A stretch of 39,638 nt of DNA from Chitinophagales bacterium (GCA_019694955.1 JAIBAX010000045.1:1-39638); one strand, 5' to 3'. Shown: positions 24,463-34,400, counted from the stretch's first letter. A program made the numbers and translations. The notes: generated from the letters alone by a model not told the origin.

Positions 24463-25173
24463 TTAGAGGTAAATAAATTTTACAAAACTCAATGAATCCT
24501 TAATTACTTTTTTGTATTCATCTGAAAATTTATTTTGTTCAAAATGCACTTGCTTCAATGTCTTAATATTAAATATGTAATTCGGTAATTCTGTAAAATA
24601 ATTGTCATTTAATCCTAAAATAAAAATGTTTTTAAAGTCACATATTGACTGTGGAATCTCAGTAAGATTATTATCTTCTAAATACAAAGCTCCTAGTTTA
24701 TCTGCATTTAATTGCTTAAATATAATGTCTAAATTAATAGCAGGATTTCTTGAAATTACTAACTCATCCAATTTTTCTAAATTTTGAAAAATATAAGGTA
24801 ATGTATCTATATTATTTTTAATTAATGTTAGGTCTCGAAGATTAATTACTGAAGTTTTGTCAAAATAGTTTAAATTTGATAAGTTTACATTGTAAATATA
24901 TAATGAATTGATATTTACATATCCAATTTTATCTAAAATTTGCACTAAACTATCTGTACCAATACTATGAATTCTTAGTTCTTTAAAATAAATACTTTTT
25001 GTATTAAAAAGAGAAAGATACTTTTTGAAATTATCCTTTTCAATAACAATTATTGGTTTAACATTCTCTTGGTTTGAAATTGCTTTCTTTTGTTGACTAC
25101 AATTGATTGTAAATACCAATGCTAACACAAATATTAACAATTTTAAACAAACAGGATAATCTCTGCCTTGCAT
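24463..25173 (-). CDS. Leucine-rich-repeat lipoprotein, paralogue 2
   Basis: The 236-residue protein has an N-terminal signal with a possible lipobox cysteine (LLIFVLALVFTINC), a Lys/Gln-rich linker and leucine-rich repeats such as LRDLTLIKNNIDTLPYIF, LDELVISRNPAINLDIIF, LGALYLEDNNLTEIPQSI and IFILGLNDNYFTELPNYI. Clear colinear similarity to the product of 23635-24375 runs along its whole length, including FKELRIHSIGTDSLVQIL near residue 70. Both are likely surface or periplasmic lipoproteins. No enzymatic domain is seen. The gap to the downstream paralogue is 87 nt. The function is unknown. Confidence 0.72.
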   Translation of the reverse strand: MQGRDYPVCLKLLIFVLALVFTINCSQQKKAISNQENVKPIIVIEKDNFKKYLSLFNTKSIYFKELRIHSIGTDSLVQILDKIGYVNINSLYIYNVNLSNLNYFDKTSVINLRDLTLIKNNIDTLPYIFQNLEKLDELVISRNPAINLDIIFKQLNADKLGALYLEDNNLTEIPQSICDFKNIFILGLNDNYFTELPNYIFNIKTLKQVHFEQNKFSDEYKKVIKDSLSFVKFIYL

Positions 25174-25261
25174 AGTCTATTCTGGTTTTGTCTTTGCTTT
25201 TAAATCAAAAAATAAATCCATTCTTGTTTTTACAGTTACCATCTTACATTTACACATAAAA

Positions 25262-25951
25262 CTAATATTTTTCAATAATTAAGCCTTCTGGTTCAATAAT
25301 TTTACAAACACCATCCTCACATTTTAATGTATACCATATCCTTTTTATTGCGTAGTAACGTGCATACACCCCATCTTTAGGAACACCATTCTCATAAATC
25401 ATATATTCAATTGGAATGCCATCTCTATCATAATATGCTGAAAATCCATCTAATTCACCTTCCTTATAGTGGGAAATCCATCTAATTCCATCTCTAACTG
25501 TTGAATAAGCCAAACCCTCTTTTAAACCATTACGATAATGTATAAAAATAAAAGAACTATCGAATCCCTCAATTTTAGTTATTCCATTTTTTTTCCCATT
25601 CTTATAGGCACTTTCAGATACCAATTCCATATTACTTTTAGCATAATATTCATAAAATAAAAAATTTCCTTCAGGTATTCCATCTCTATTGAATGTGCCT
25701 TTCTGGATTAGTCTATCCGAAGCGAGGAGTCTCCACTCAACTGTATCATAGTTCATACCTTTTTTTGTAATAGTATAACCCTCAGCAAGATTTACAGAAT
25801 CTTCTGAAATTGATGCAATTAAAGAATCTTTATTTGTATAAACATAGTTATAAAAGTAATGAAAGAGTCCATCATCGGGTTTTTTATGAACTTCTTGCCC
25901 TGTTACAGAATAAAATGTTGATAAGCAAATCAAAAATACCAATGCTTTCAT
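25262..25951 (-). CDS. Secreted MORN/YwqK-like repeat protein
   Basis: A cleavable signal peptide (MKALVFLICLSTFYSVTGQ) starts this 229-residue protein. The body consists of repeated units of the form YKNGKKNGITKIEGF, YRNGLKEGLAYS, YKEGELDGFSAYYDRDG and YENGVPKDGVYARYY, the toxin-antitoxin YwqK / MORN-like pattern common in Bacteroidota. In Bacillus the name-giving YwqK is the antidote of a polymorphic toxin, so this type of protein is a reasonable candidate for an orphan immunity factor in an RHS island; that role is inference. The gene lies on the same strand as the RHS gene and its downstream genes. Confidence 0.7.
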   Translation of the reverse strand: MKALVFLICLSTFYSVTGQEVHKKPDDGLFHYFYNYVYTNKDSLIASISEDSVNLAEGYTITKKGMNYDTVEWRLLASDRLIQKGTFNRDGIPEGNFLFYEYYAKSNMELVSESAYKNGKKNGITKIEGFDSSFIFIHYRNGLKEGLAYSTVRDGIRWISHYKEGELDGFSAYYDRDGIPIEYMIYENGVPKDGVYARYYAIKRIWYTLKCEDGVCKIIEPEGLIIEKY

Positions 25952-26120
25952 ATTGTAAAACTAGTAAACCAATTATTTTTTTAAAACTTCATCAACAACT
26001 TTAATAGCCCTAAATTTTGCATGGTCAATGGCTTCAGTCCAAAGGCTAATCTAATGCATTCATATATAAATATTCTTAGCTAAGATAGTATTTTTTTCAG
26101 TAGATTACAAGTGGTAGGAT

Positions 26121-26220
26121 TTTTATGGATTGAAAAGAAATAGCATGATAAACTTTTGGTCGGGTACGAAAAACTTATCATCATTGTGGGTGCTGAGATC
26201 TAATAAACTTTTGAATATTT
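26121..26220. repeat. Second copy of the LRR-gene 5' region
   Basis: The sequence follows 24349-24449 almost word for word (TTTTATGGAT, AAACTTTTGGTCGGGTACGA, TTTTGAATATTTC) but is not followed by an intact LRR reading frame on the minus strand. It looks like the scar of a deleted or recombined paralogue. Confidence 0.65.
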
Positions 26221-26225
26221 CAAGG

Positions 26226-26467
26226 GGCATCTTGCTGTTGCTGTTGTTACGTCATCTTATCGAGTTCGCAGGTCATATGAAAGAATGTATCCCCTCAAAA
26301 TATTCTTGTTGTTACGTCATCTTATCGAGTTCGCAGAGTTTCACTTGCTCTGCTGTCAACTCCTCCTCACATATCGTTCCAGGGTCTGCATAAGGACCAT
26401 CCTCATCTATCCAGATTATATTTGGTAAGTTCACCTTTTGGTCGTTGCAACTTCCCAACCAGTCTCC
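26226..26467 (-). pseudogene. Displaced fragment of the RHS core gene
   Basis: Positions 26329-26467 match 31595-31733, inside the large RHS gene, with about 5 differences in 139 nt. The encoded segment (GDWLGSCNDQ, NLPNIIWIDEDGP, EEELTAEQVKLCEL) is nearly the same as residues 1736-1781 of the RHS protein. The part from 26226 to 26271 corresponds to the next RHS bases (around the poly-Gln codons). The fragment also holds a partial repetition of itself: TTGTTACGTCATCTTATCGA (26245 on) recurs at 26310. It has no usable start, so it is a relic. Confidence 0.8.
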
Positions 26468-26559
26468 GAGACTACACAAGGTAAAGTATAGCATAATAGC
26501 TATGTTTCCTCTTTATTTTCACTCGATACAAATTTATGCACTTTTTTTACTTTTTTATT

Positions 26560-26629
26560 TGGTTTTTATGATAGTACCTTGCATCATTGTTAGTTCTAAG
26601 CTATAATAAACTTTAGAACAGTTCAGGGA
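26560..26629. repeat. Hairpin repeat, copy A1
   Basis: This copy reads TTTTTATGATAGTACCTTGC, then GTTCTAAG (26593) and CTTTAGAACAGTTCAGGG. It is related to copies at 27085-27156 and 27765-27894, with a slightly imperfect stem. Confidence 0.65.
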
Positions 26630-26642
26630 AAATTAGCTATAC

Positions 26643-26702
26643 GGGGATTGCAAATCCCCAACGTCCACACTTCGACATGCGCTTTCGCTGAACATGTCGA
26701 AG
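26643..26702. repeat. Two adjacent REP-like hairpins
   Basis: GGGGATT-GCA-AATCCCC (26643-26659) is a perfect 7-bp stem. CTTCGACATG (26670-26679) pairs perfectly with CATGTCGAAG (26693-26702), with a smaller GCG/CGC stem in its loop. Sequences of this sort are scattered palindromes in many Bacteroidota genomes. They lie between copy A1 and the XRE gene and could end or insulate transcription. Confidence 0.7.
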
Positions 26703-26746
26703 AGCAGTGGGTATAAATCTTTATTTAGCATAACTTTTTAACACTT

Positions 26747-27079
26747 ATGAGTTTTGGTAAACGTTTAACAGATGCCCGAAAAAAGAAGGGTTTAAGCCAA
26801 GAAGATGTTGCTTTGGCTCTCGGAACTAAAGCTCCAGTTATTGGACGTTATGAACGTGATGAAATGAAGCCTTCTATTGAAGCTGCTGCTAAAATTGCGG
26901 ATGTATTGGAGGTATCGCTTGATTGGATTGTTGGTAATACAGATGCAGAACTTGATAAAGATACGCTTAAAAGAATTTTAGAATTGCAAAAATTACCCAA
27001 GGATATCAGAGAAAAATTATACTACTTCATTGATATGTCTATCAGAGATTTTAAAGCTAAACAGGCTTATGCATCTTAA
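26747..27079 (+). CDS. XRE-family transcriptional regulator
   Basis: The 110-residue protein has a Cro/C1-type helix-turn-helix at about residues 4-62: RLTDARKKKGLSQEDVALAL is followed by the recognition helix region KAPVIGRYERDEMKPS and the domain end AKIADVLEVSLDWIVGN. A short C-terminal helix follows, probably for dimer formation. Such regulators often control mobile elements or toxin modules. It is the only plus-strand gene in the island and is bracketed by hairpin repeats. Its last codons and the following 60 nt are part of the repeat that recurs, decayed, near 27755. The target is unknown; its neighbours do not fix it. Confidence 0.85.
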   Translation: MSFGKRLTDARKKKGLSQEDVALALGTKAPVIGRYERDEMKPSIEAAAKIADVLEVSLDWIVGNTDAELDKDTLKRILELQKLPKDIREKLYYFIDMSIRDFKAKQAYAS

Positions 27080-27084
27080 CAGTA

Positions 27085-27156
27085 TTTGTGTACGCAAGTT
27101 ATAAACTTGCCTCATCGTTAGTTCTAAGTTATAATAAACTTAGAACAGTTCAGGGG
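27085..27156. repeat. Hairpin repeat, copy A2 (two perfect stems)
   Basis: GCAAGTT-ATA-AACTTGC (27094-27110) and GTTCTAAGTT-ATAATA-AACTTAGAAC (27121-27146) are perfect stems of 7 and 10 bp, followed by AGTTCAGGGG. The copy starts within a few bases of the XRE stop codon and ends where the transposase remnant begins. Confidence 0.8.
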
Positions 27157-27515
27157 AAGTAATCTCCTGGATTGAACGGATTAAAGCACCGCCGTGTGTT
27201 AAAAAAATAACCGCTAAAACTACTCCTTTCCCTTATTCAAACTCCATGATTGAAGAAACTTTCAATCTCTTTAAACATGGCTACCTAAAAGGGGACACTC
27301 CTTTTTCCGCTAAAGACTGTCATAAAAAAGTTGAAGACTTCGCCCATCACAATAATAATCGGTACTTCTGTGAATTATTCGGTATTACTCCTAATCAAGT
27401 CCTTAAAGGACAGCCTCCCGATAAACATAAATTTAAATATCAAATAAGCAAAGCTGCTAGCCAACGAAGAATTGCAAATCAATCTTTCGCTCTTTGTACT
27501 ATTGATAATTGTTAA
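27147..27515 (+). pseudogene. 3' remnant of a DDE transposase/integrase (IS3/IS481-like)
   Basis: The frame is open from an in-frame stop at 27141 (inside copy A2) to 27515. It encodes WIERIKAPPCVKKITAKT and PYSNSMIEETFNLFKHGYL, where the MIE glutamate fits the last acidic residue of a DDE integrase core. HHNNNRYFCELFGITPNQVL is the end motif typical of these transposases. The N-terminal DNA-binding part and the first two aspartates are missing, so the gene is a relic; the ATG at 27246 is only incidental. The 5' break is exactly at the end of hairpin repeat A2, suggesting that repeat insertion or recombination there removed the rest. Terminal inverted repeats are not recognised. Confidence 0.7.
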
Positions 27516-27764
27516 CAAAATAAACCCATTTATACCCATCTCTTCTGTAAAAAATTACCAAATACCTTTGGCATACCATTAACAACACTTTTGTCGTCCT
27601 TTTCTTTTACTCCTCATCCTCAAAAACATCAATCCGCTTTCTTCCATTCTCTTATGTTCTACAAAATCACCGAAAAATACCATTTTATTCACCTTGTTCA
27701 ATTATTCGTACGCTTTAGTTTGGTTTTACTTAGACAGCGCTGCAAGCTTACACCTCTTAACAGC
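27516..27764. other. T/C-rich spacer after the transposase remnant
   Basis: No gene is supported on either strand. The plus strand is rich in pyrimidine runs. The last bases (CTTACACCTCTTAACAG) resemble the end of the XRE gene (CTTATGCATCTTAACAG at 27067 on), pointing to an earlier duplication of that gene end. Confidence 0.4.
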
Positions 27765-27894
27765 ATTTGTGTACGCAAGTTATAAACTTGCATCATTGTT
27801 AGTGCTAAGTTATAAGAAACTTAGAACAGTTCAGGATAAAAACTTAGAACAGTTCAGGGGTTTTTATGATAGTACCTTAGAACAGTTCAGGGGA
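27755..27894. repeat. Hairpin repeat, copy A3 with two extra terminal units
   Basis: The copy repeats A2 closely (GTGTACGCAAGTTATAAAC, then CTAAGTTATAAGAAACTTAG) and is followed by two more AACTTAGAACAGTTCAGG-type units at about 27841-27860 and 27875-27893, separated by TTTTTATGATAGTACC, a word otherwise found in A1. The last unit runs into the stop codon of the 190-residue gene. Confidence 0.75.
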
Positions 27895-28459
27895 CTATAG
27901 TCAAACTCTTTAGTTTTATTTTTTTTGATCCTATTAAAGGGGTCTTAATAAGTCCAATTGTAAGTTCTATTTTATCAATTTTACTTACTTCTAAACTATC
28001 AAAGTTTAGTCTAAGGTCATCTAATATTAAATCACTAATAAAATTTAACTCAAGGTATTTATTGTTTATAGTTGCCCTACCAAATTTATCTGTATGAAGA
28101 TATTCCTTATGATTACCATCATATGCTTCAAACCAAAAATTTGATAAAGTATCGCCCATTGTACTCTTAAGCATTATTTTATAATTGCTATCTTCTGAAC
28201 CAATGCTATCATATACAAATATTATACTATGATTTTCGAACCTTGTACTGCTATTAAAGTCAATTATAATATTTTTCTTACCAATAGTATATGTACCAAA
28301 ACAATAATTATGCAACAATCCATACCTCCAGTCAACTGAGACTATTGAATCTTCATAAAAAATATAATTATAACCATTCGAATCAATATAATTCTTGCCA
28401 AATTCAATGTCATTATTTGTTGTAAATGCAAGTAAAATTGATAAAAAAAGTAATTTCAT
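27887..28459 (-). CDS. Secreted hypothetical protein next to the RHS tip; candidate immunity protein
   Basis: The 190-residue protein has a short signal peptide (MKLLFLSILLAFTTN) and an acidic, beta-rich body (IYFDSNGYNYIFYEDS-like strands; KIDKIELTIGLIKTPLIG near the end). No family is recognised. It begins 7 nt after the stop of the RHS gene, on the same strand, the position that immunity genes take behind RHS toxins. An exported immunity protein would suit a toxin acting in the periplasm or at the cell surface. Its composition is AT-rich like the RHS tip. The stop codon lies inside the last hairpin-repeat unit (TTCAGGGG), so the original C-terminus may have been altered by the repeat. Immunity function is inference. 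Confidence 0.65.
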   Translation of the reverse strand: MKLLFLSILLAFTTNNDIEFGKNYIDSNGYNYIFYEDSIVSVDWRYGLLHNYCFGTYTIGKKNIIIDFNSSTRFENHSIIFVYDSIGSEDSNYKIMLKSTMGDTLSNFWFEAYDGNHKEYLHTDKFGRATINNKYLELNFISDLILDDLRLNFDSLEVSKIDKIELTIGLIKTPLIGSKKIKLKSLTIVP

Positions 28460-28466
28460 AAATATC

Positions 28467-31400
28467 TTAACCAGTTATCAACATTAACAATCTTTCTTCA
28501 ATAAAATATCCTCTATCAATTTCACCCATATAAGTGTCTTTTTCCCAACCGTTATATCTATAAACTTTGTTATTGTGAATATCGTATAGTGAATTTTGAT
28601 ATAGTATTAATTTTGAAAAAATTACAGATAATTGACTCCCTTTTTGTTGCAAATTACTATAGTTCACGCCCATTTCATAAACAAATTTTGCATCTGTTGG
28701 TGTTCCAAATTTATTAGTCCCTTCAAATAATTTTTGCCTACCATAAGCCTCTTGTTCATCATAAACATCATATGCGAATCCTCCTCCTGTTTGTGTTGAA
28801 CTCTGTCCATATGTTGCTACAATATCTAATTCAAGTATCTCATATTGATATGCATGCTTTAACTCATGTGCAAGATAGTTTATGCCACTTTTATAATTGA
28901 CTTCTACTCTCTCTTTGTCTAGATTATATCCTAGATTACCAGTGATACTTGTTTTGGAGTATGTAACACCAGAGTTAATATAATATAAAACACTAGAGGT
29001 TTCTAAGCTATTAAATTCATTTTTGACTTGTTCCCATGCTTGAAGTTGCTTTTTTAGATTATCTATTTTTTTGTCCTTACCCTTATTACTTAAAGCATTA
29101 ATTTTTTCACCTAATTTCTGAATCTTACTATTAGCTTTTTGTTTCGCTTTATTATAATCTTCTAAACCTTTTTTATCACCATCAACTACATCACCATTAA
29201 TATCAGTAAAATATATTGGATTATTAGTCATACAGGTATATCCCCCATGCCAAGGATAAGTAACAGGGTCAACATTCCACCTTCTTCCCAATCTTGCATC
29301 ATATTCCCAGAACATGGCGGTATTGATATTGCCGTCTGCATTTATTTCAAAATCTCTTTCCTGTCCGTTAAATCCTCTTGAATATGAAGTAGTTGCGGTG
29401 TATGTTCTATACGCTAGTTGCATCCCAAATGGGTCATAATCACTAGCCGACAAAACAACCGCTTCATAAGTTAAATCAGTGCCATTAGAAATGATTGATT
29501 TATAATCAGATACGGTAGTGAGGACGTTACCGAGGTGGTTGGATAATTCGTAGCTACGAAGTCCTATAATACGCTCATATTCATTCGGAGTAGTCGGTGG
29601 TAAAACGTCCAACACATCTTCTGTATAAACACCTAATCTACTACTGCCATAAATGGCAAATTCTCTGCTTCCTTTTATGTTGTTGGTTACCGTTGCTAAA
29701 ATCTCTTCTGTCATCAGCACATTGCCTTGAGCATCCCTAAAATATAACGTAGTTTTTTCAACTAATCCGGTACTTCCATTTTTGACAATTTTGGCGATTC
29801 TGTTGCCCATTGCATCATACTGGAAGTCCAAATCACTCTTTGTATCAAAATTAATGGACTTTATTTTACCATAAACATCCCAAACAATCTCATCAATATC
29901 TTCGGCATCATCTCTTATCAAATTACCAATCTCGTCATACCCATAATTACCTGTTCCTTGGTCTTCTATATCTTTATCAAAATTACTTGAATTTGTACCA
30001 TTTATCGCATCATCCACATAATTCAAACGATTATTAACCAATTTGCCGTTCGCATCTTGGGTGTAATGATATTCCAAATCATCCATCGCTAATGCAGTAG
30101 ATTGTATCGTCGCATTTATACCACTACGTGTCAATTCGGTGATATTACCATTCGGGTCGTACGCATAACTCATGCCTACTGTTGGAACTACCGTAAATGC
30201 GTCATTCGCTCCCGGTCCAAGACGATTTCCTGTACATGTCCTGATTCTATTCAATTGGTCATACTCGTATTCGTTAAAGTTATATGCTGTATAAATACCA
30301 GGACCTGTATTACTTGACCTAAAATGACGTAAATATGTACCCATAAAGGCAATATTGCCATTAAATAATCCCTTATCTCCATTGACATCATTACCGGATG
30401 TATTGTAAAACGGCGTAATGCCTGAAATACTAAACGGCTCTATAAATGACTGATCTATACCATTATAATCTCCTTGGTAATAACCTAAATAAAACGACAT
30501 TTCATCCTGCGCTACAAAATTATCCAAACCTGTTACTCCATCTTGCGATGCTGTCGGGTCTATATAATTTGTTCCCTTCAACCAACCCTGCAGTGTGTAA
30601 ACATAGTCCACACCCTGCACTTTCCCATCGCCCAACTCTACCCGTGCCAACGGTCCGTGGGGATAGTAAAAATACTTCGCATCCCTGCTTTCAAATCTGC
30701 CGTCTCTGGAGGTATATACATCCGTAATCCTATTGTCCGCATCGTACTCATATCGGTGGCTGTACTGGTCTATCGCTCCCTTCTGGAAGGTAACCTTGTT
30801 CACCTTGCCACTCTGCAAGTCGTACTCGTACCTTACTTGTTTGACATATACCTCATTGTTCACTACCAATTTCTGTACAAGCACATTCACATTGCCCAAT
30901 TCATCATAGCTGTATATTGTAGCATTGCCGCTGTTGGCAATCATGGCTGCATTGTCTTCATATCTATATACTGCAGATACCCTGTTGCGCAGGTAGCGTT
31001 GTTGTACGCCTGTCTCTACAACTTTTAGGTCATATATCGTCTGGGTGATATCGTGGGCAGCTGCCATCAGGTTATTATCTTCTACAAAATTAGCATTTTC
31101 TACCAATGTTGCAAGAGTTGCTATGTTAATATTTTCTAATTCGCCCACCATCGATATCCTACCCAATGCATCGTATTTTGTAAACGAGTAGTCAGATTCG
31201 TTGGTATTTTCTACCACAGCCTGTTTTGCATTCTGCGATAGCATCAACTGTCCCTTGCTGTTGTACCAAAAATTCGTTTCTCCGGCGTCCGGTGTTTGCT
31301 GCTCCACCACTTGGTTGCGGGTATTATAAGCGTATCTTGTGTTAAGCACGTGGTCGGGTTCATCGGTGCCATTCCATTTCCCTTGGCTATTAAAGGAAAT

Positions 31401-34400
31401 GCTTGCTAATGGCGTTACGCCTGATGGTGGTATCGTTTGCGCTAAATTGCCCGCAATATCGTAATAGTACAACGTATAATGTCCTTCCTTTTTATTATAA
31501 CTATAGCTAAAAGATTCTTGTGTATTCAAACAATGTGCTTGATAATAATGCAATAAGGCATCTTGCTGTTGCTGCTGATACGTCGTACTATTGAGTTCGC
31601 AGAGTTTCACTTGCTCTGCTGTCAACTCCTCTTCACATATCGTTCCAGGGTCTGTAAAAGGGCCATCCTCATCTATCCAGATTATATTTGGTAAGTTCAC
31701 CGTTTGGTCGTTGCAACTTCCCAACCAGTCTCCACAGGGTGCATTATTGGCGGAAATAGAGAAAATAATGGGGTACACCCGCACCTGCTGACCATTGGTT
31801 TTGGTGGCCATGTACGACATCACCGCACTTTGTGCCATCACCGGATAAAAACCTGTACCCGTACCTATCACAAACGGTAGCGGCGACGGTGTCTCCAATG
31901 GCGATGATAGATTCTCTATGCTCGTAACCTTGGTTCCGGATGCATCCACAAAAATAATCGTATTAAAACAACATGTGGATGCAGTTTGTATAGTTGACGG
32001 CGTAATGTTCAATTGTGTAATATCAGCTATTGCTGTTGGGAGTTCTATCAATTCTATTGGTCCACCACCCAAGGGAAGGTCTTCCTCCGGTTGTGGATAG
32101 CTGATATCAAAACCATGCCCGTTAGCAAAATTTACTAATTCTTGAAAGCGTGGCTGCGTACAATAGTGCACTGTCAAGGGGGTACCATTGATTTGTAGCT
32201 GTGTCTGCGTAATAGCCAATGGTGTAGAAAGGGCGGCTACCGCACACGGAATATCGGGGTCATTATTAGTGTTATATGTGTTTAAAAATGTTTGCCATTC
32301 TGTACTGTTCATCACACCAAAGATATTGTCGAAGCCCGTGCAATGGCTTTCTATCTCCTCTGTCAATGCTGCAATGAATGTATTTCTTTCTGCCTCGCTA
32401 AAACTAGATAAATCCGGGCATAAGTTTTCCATCTGTGCCCATGTGAACTCCGCCTGATAGGCAGCAGCTTGCTGGCAATTGCTGATTACTTCGTCCACCT
32501 GCTGACCCTGCGAAGTTGTACCAAAGTCTATTTGTGGATATACCGCATAATCTTCGGTAATATAGGGGCAATCTTCTTTGTCCTGCTCCATGAATTTCGC
32601 CTTTAATCCCAAATACAACGATACATAGCGCAGGTACCTGTATTCTTCGGCACTCACACCTACGGGCAAATCGCTGGTTTTAACCCTAAAATCCGGTAGT
32701 AGTTCTTGTCCTTGCTCGTAATTCGATGCAGTAATGTCCCACAGGGTTTGTGCACCAGAGATCTCCTCAAACACATCCGTAGTAGCATTTTTCTTATATA
32801 CCGGATAATCGTTCAACATATCCGCCAAATCTTCGTTTTCGTAGGGGTCTTTGTCCTGAAATGGCCATAGATTATTGGATGACGCTACCGCTTGACTGTT
32901 CACATGAGAAATCTTGAAGTCGAAGATTTTTGAATCCCGATTTTCCCAACACTCAAACTTATAATGACAGTATTCTGCATGGTGTTTCACAAAATAGTAT
33001 TTTACCTGCTCCCAATGTTCATACACCCAATCCTCATAAAAATTATTATAGGGTGATATTTCCGGTACATCCCCCCAATCCCCACCTTCGAATACCAAAT
33101 CATCCTCATCATATATATACGGACCAAATAAGAGATCTCTACATCCCTCTAGCCATGTTTCATTATTATAATATTGTGCCAATAAATCCGCCTCTGCATC
33201 CGGACCGATTTGACTGAGCAACATTTCATACTTTGCATCGCACTCCGACTGTACCTCCGATGCTGCGTTCGCTACCAAACCGCCTTCAACATCGCAATGG
33301 GATTGGATATAGGCTTCTATCGTTGGGTTCTTTGGAGAATTTGCATAATTTGCATAATTTGGCTCAATATTGTTATTGGGGTCATTGTCATTGTTTACCT
33401 CGTCCCGATAAAGATAATACGCTATTTGCTCGCACTCCGTAGCACATATCGATGGATCCGGTGTAGGAACACTCTGGCAGTTCTGCTCGTTCACATTCAA
33501 GTTATTGGCGGTGTACCATCCTTCCAATATCGTATTATCTGGTGGTATCACCGTTAGGGCTTTTATCACTCGGTAATTGCCCACTTCATCAAACGTCGCC
33601 TCAAACTCTACCGCTCCATATCCTTTATAACTCGGTGTCCCATCTAGCGGACTGGTCGTACACGCTTCCCCAAAATCACCCAAATCCGCACTCAATATAT
33701 AATCACTTATACTTACCGTCATCTGTGGTGTCGGTTGTGTACTCGTCAGCGTCATGTCCACCAATTCTCCTCGTTGGTTGTATATCTTGATATCTAGATG
33801 GTATTTACATTCTTTACAAAAAGCAGTGGCGCCCGGTGGCAAAACACCGCTGTGGAACTCTGCTATTGCTCCATCCAAATCATAGGTAAACGTATAATCT
33901 GTGTTCGGGGTGGTGTTCAGTATCTCGTGGTCAATCACCAGCGACCTGCCGTCTATGCCTATTTTGTTCTTTGTGGAAAGGTCTTCGGTAACGTTGGTTT
34001 CTGCTATCTCCGGTGCATTATCGTTCAAACCGTCCTGAAGTTCGTGCAGGTTGTTGGGGTTGTCTCCCGCTAATGCCGTCATAATCGTCTTACCTGCCAT
34101 GTTTTGGATGCTCACCGATACCTGTCCGTTTGGATCTACCGCCATCACCTTGCTGTAATATTGTGCCTCACCAACATTTGAACCAAACAACCTGTTCAAC
34201 TCCGTCTGAGTTGGCTGACCGTAGTAGTAACGTGAGTAGTGGCTGTTTGCAGGGTTCTCATCAAATCTAAACATTTCTCCGATGCCGCTCTGTGCCGATA
34301 CCCTGCCCGAATTATCCGGCATATAGCGCACCAGTGTGCTGATATATCCACCCGCATCCGGTACTAAACCCATATTCGCATAGTATTTGTCCGGATTGAG

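Larger units (their letters stand above)
25952..26746. other. Gene-free stretch packed with gene remnants and hairpin repeats
   Basis: No intact gene is supported. In order it holds: plain AT-rich sequence; a remnant of the LRR-gene upstream region (26121-26220); a fragment of the RHS core (about 26226-26467) with an internal 30-nt direct repeat; AT-rich sequence; one copy of the TTAGAACAGTTCAGG repeat (to about 26629); and two strong hairpins (26643-26702) just upstream of the XRE gene. The sub-elements are listed separately. Confidence 0.6.

Noticed and set aside
26130-26494. Short plus- and minus-strand frames that might be small genes
   Set aside because: They consist of the LRR 5' relic and the RHS core relic; the similarity to the RHS gene explains them better.
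26560-27894. A CRISPR array made of the repeated hairpin units
   Set aside because: Copies are few, unevenly spaced by hundreds of bases, mosaic, and have no cas genes nearby.
27591-27900. Plus-strand frames of 64 and 68 codons after the transposase relic
   Set aside because: They are low-complexity, run through hairpin repeat copy A3, and have no start context or known domain.
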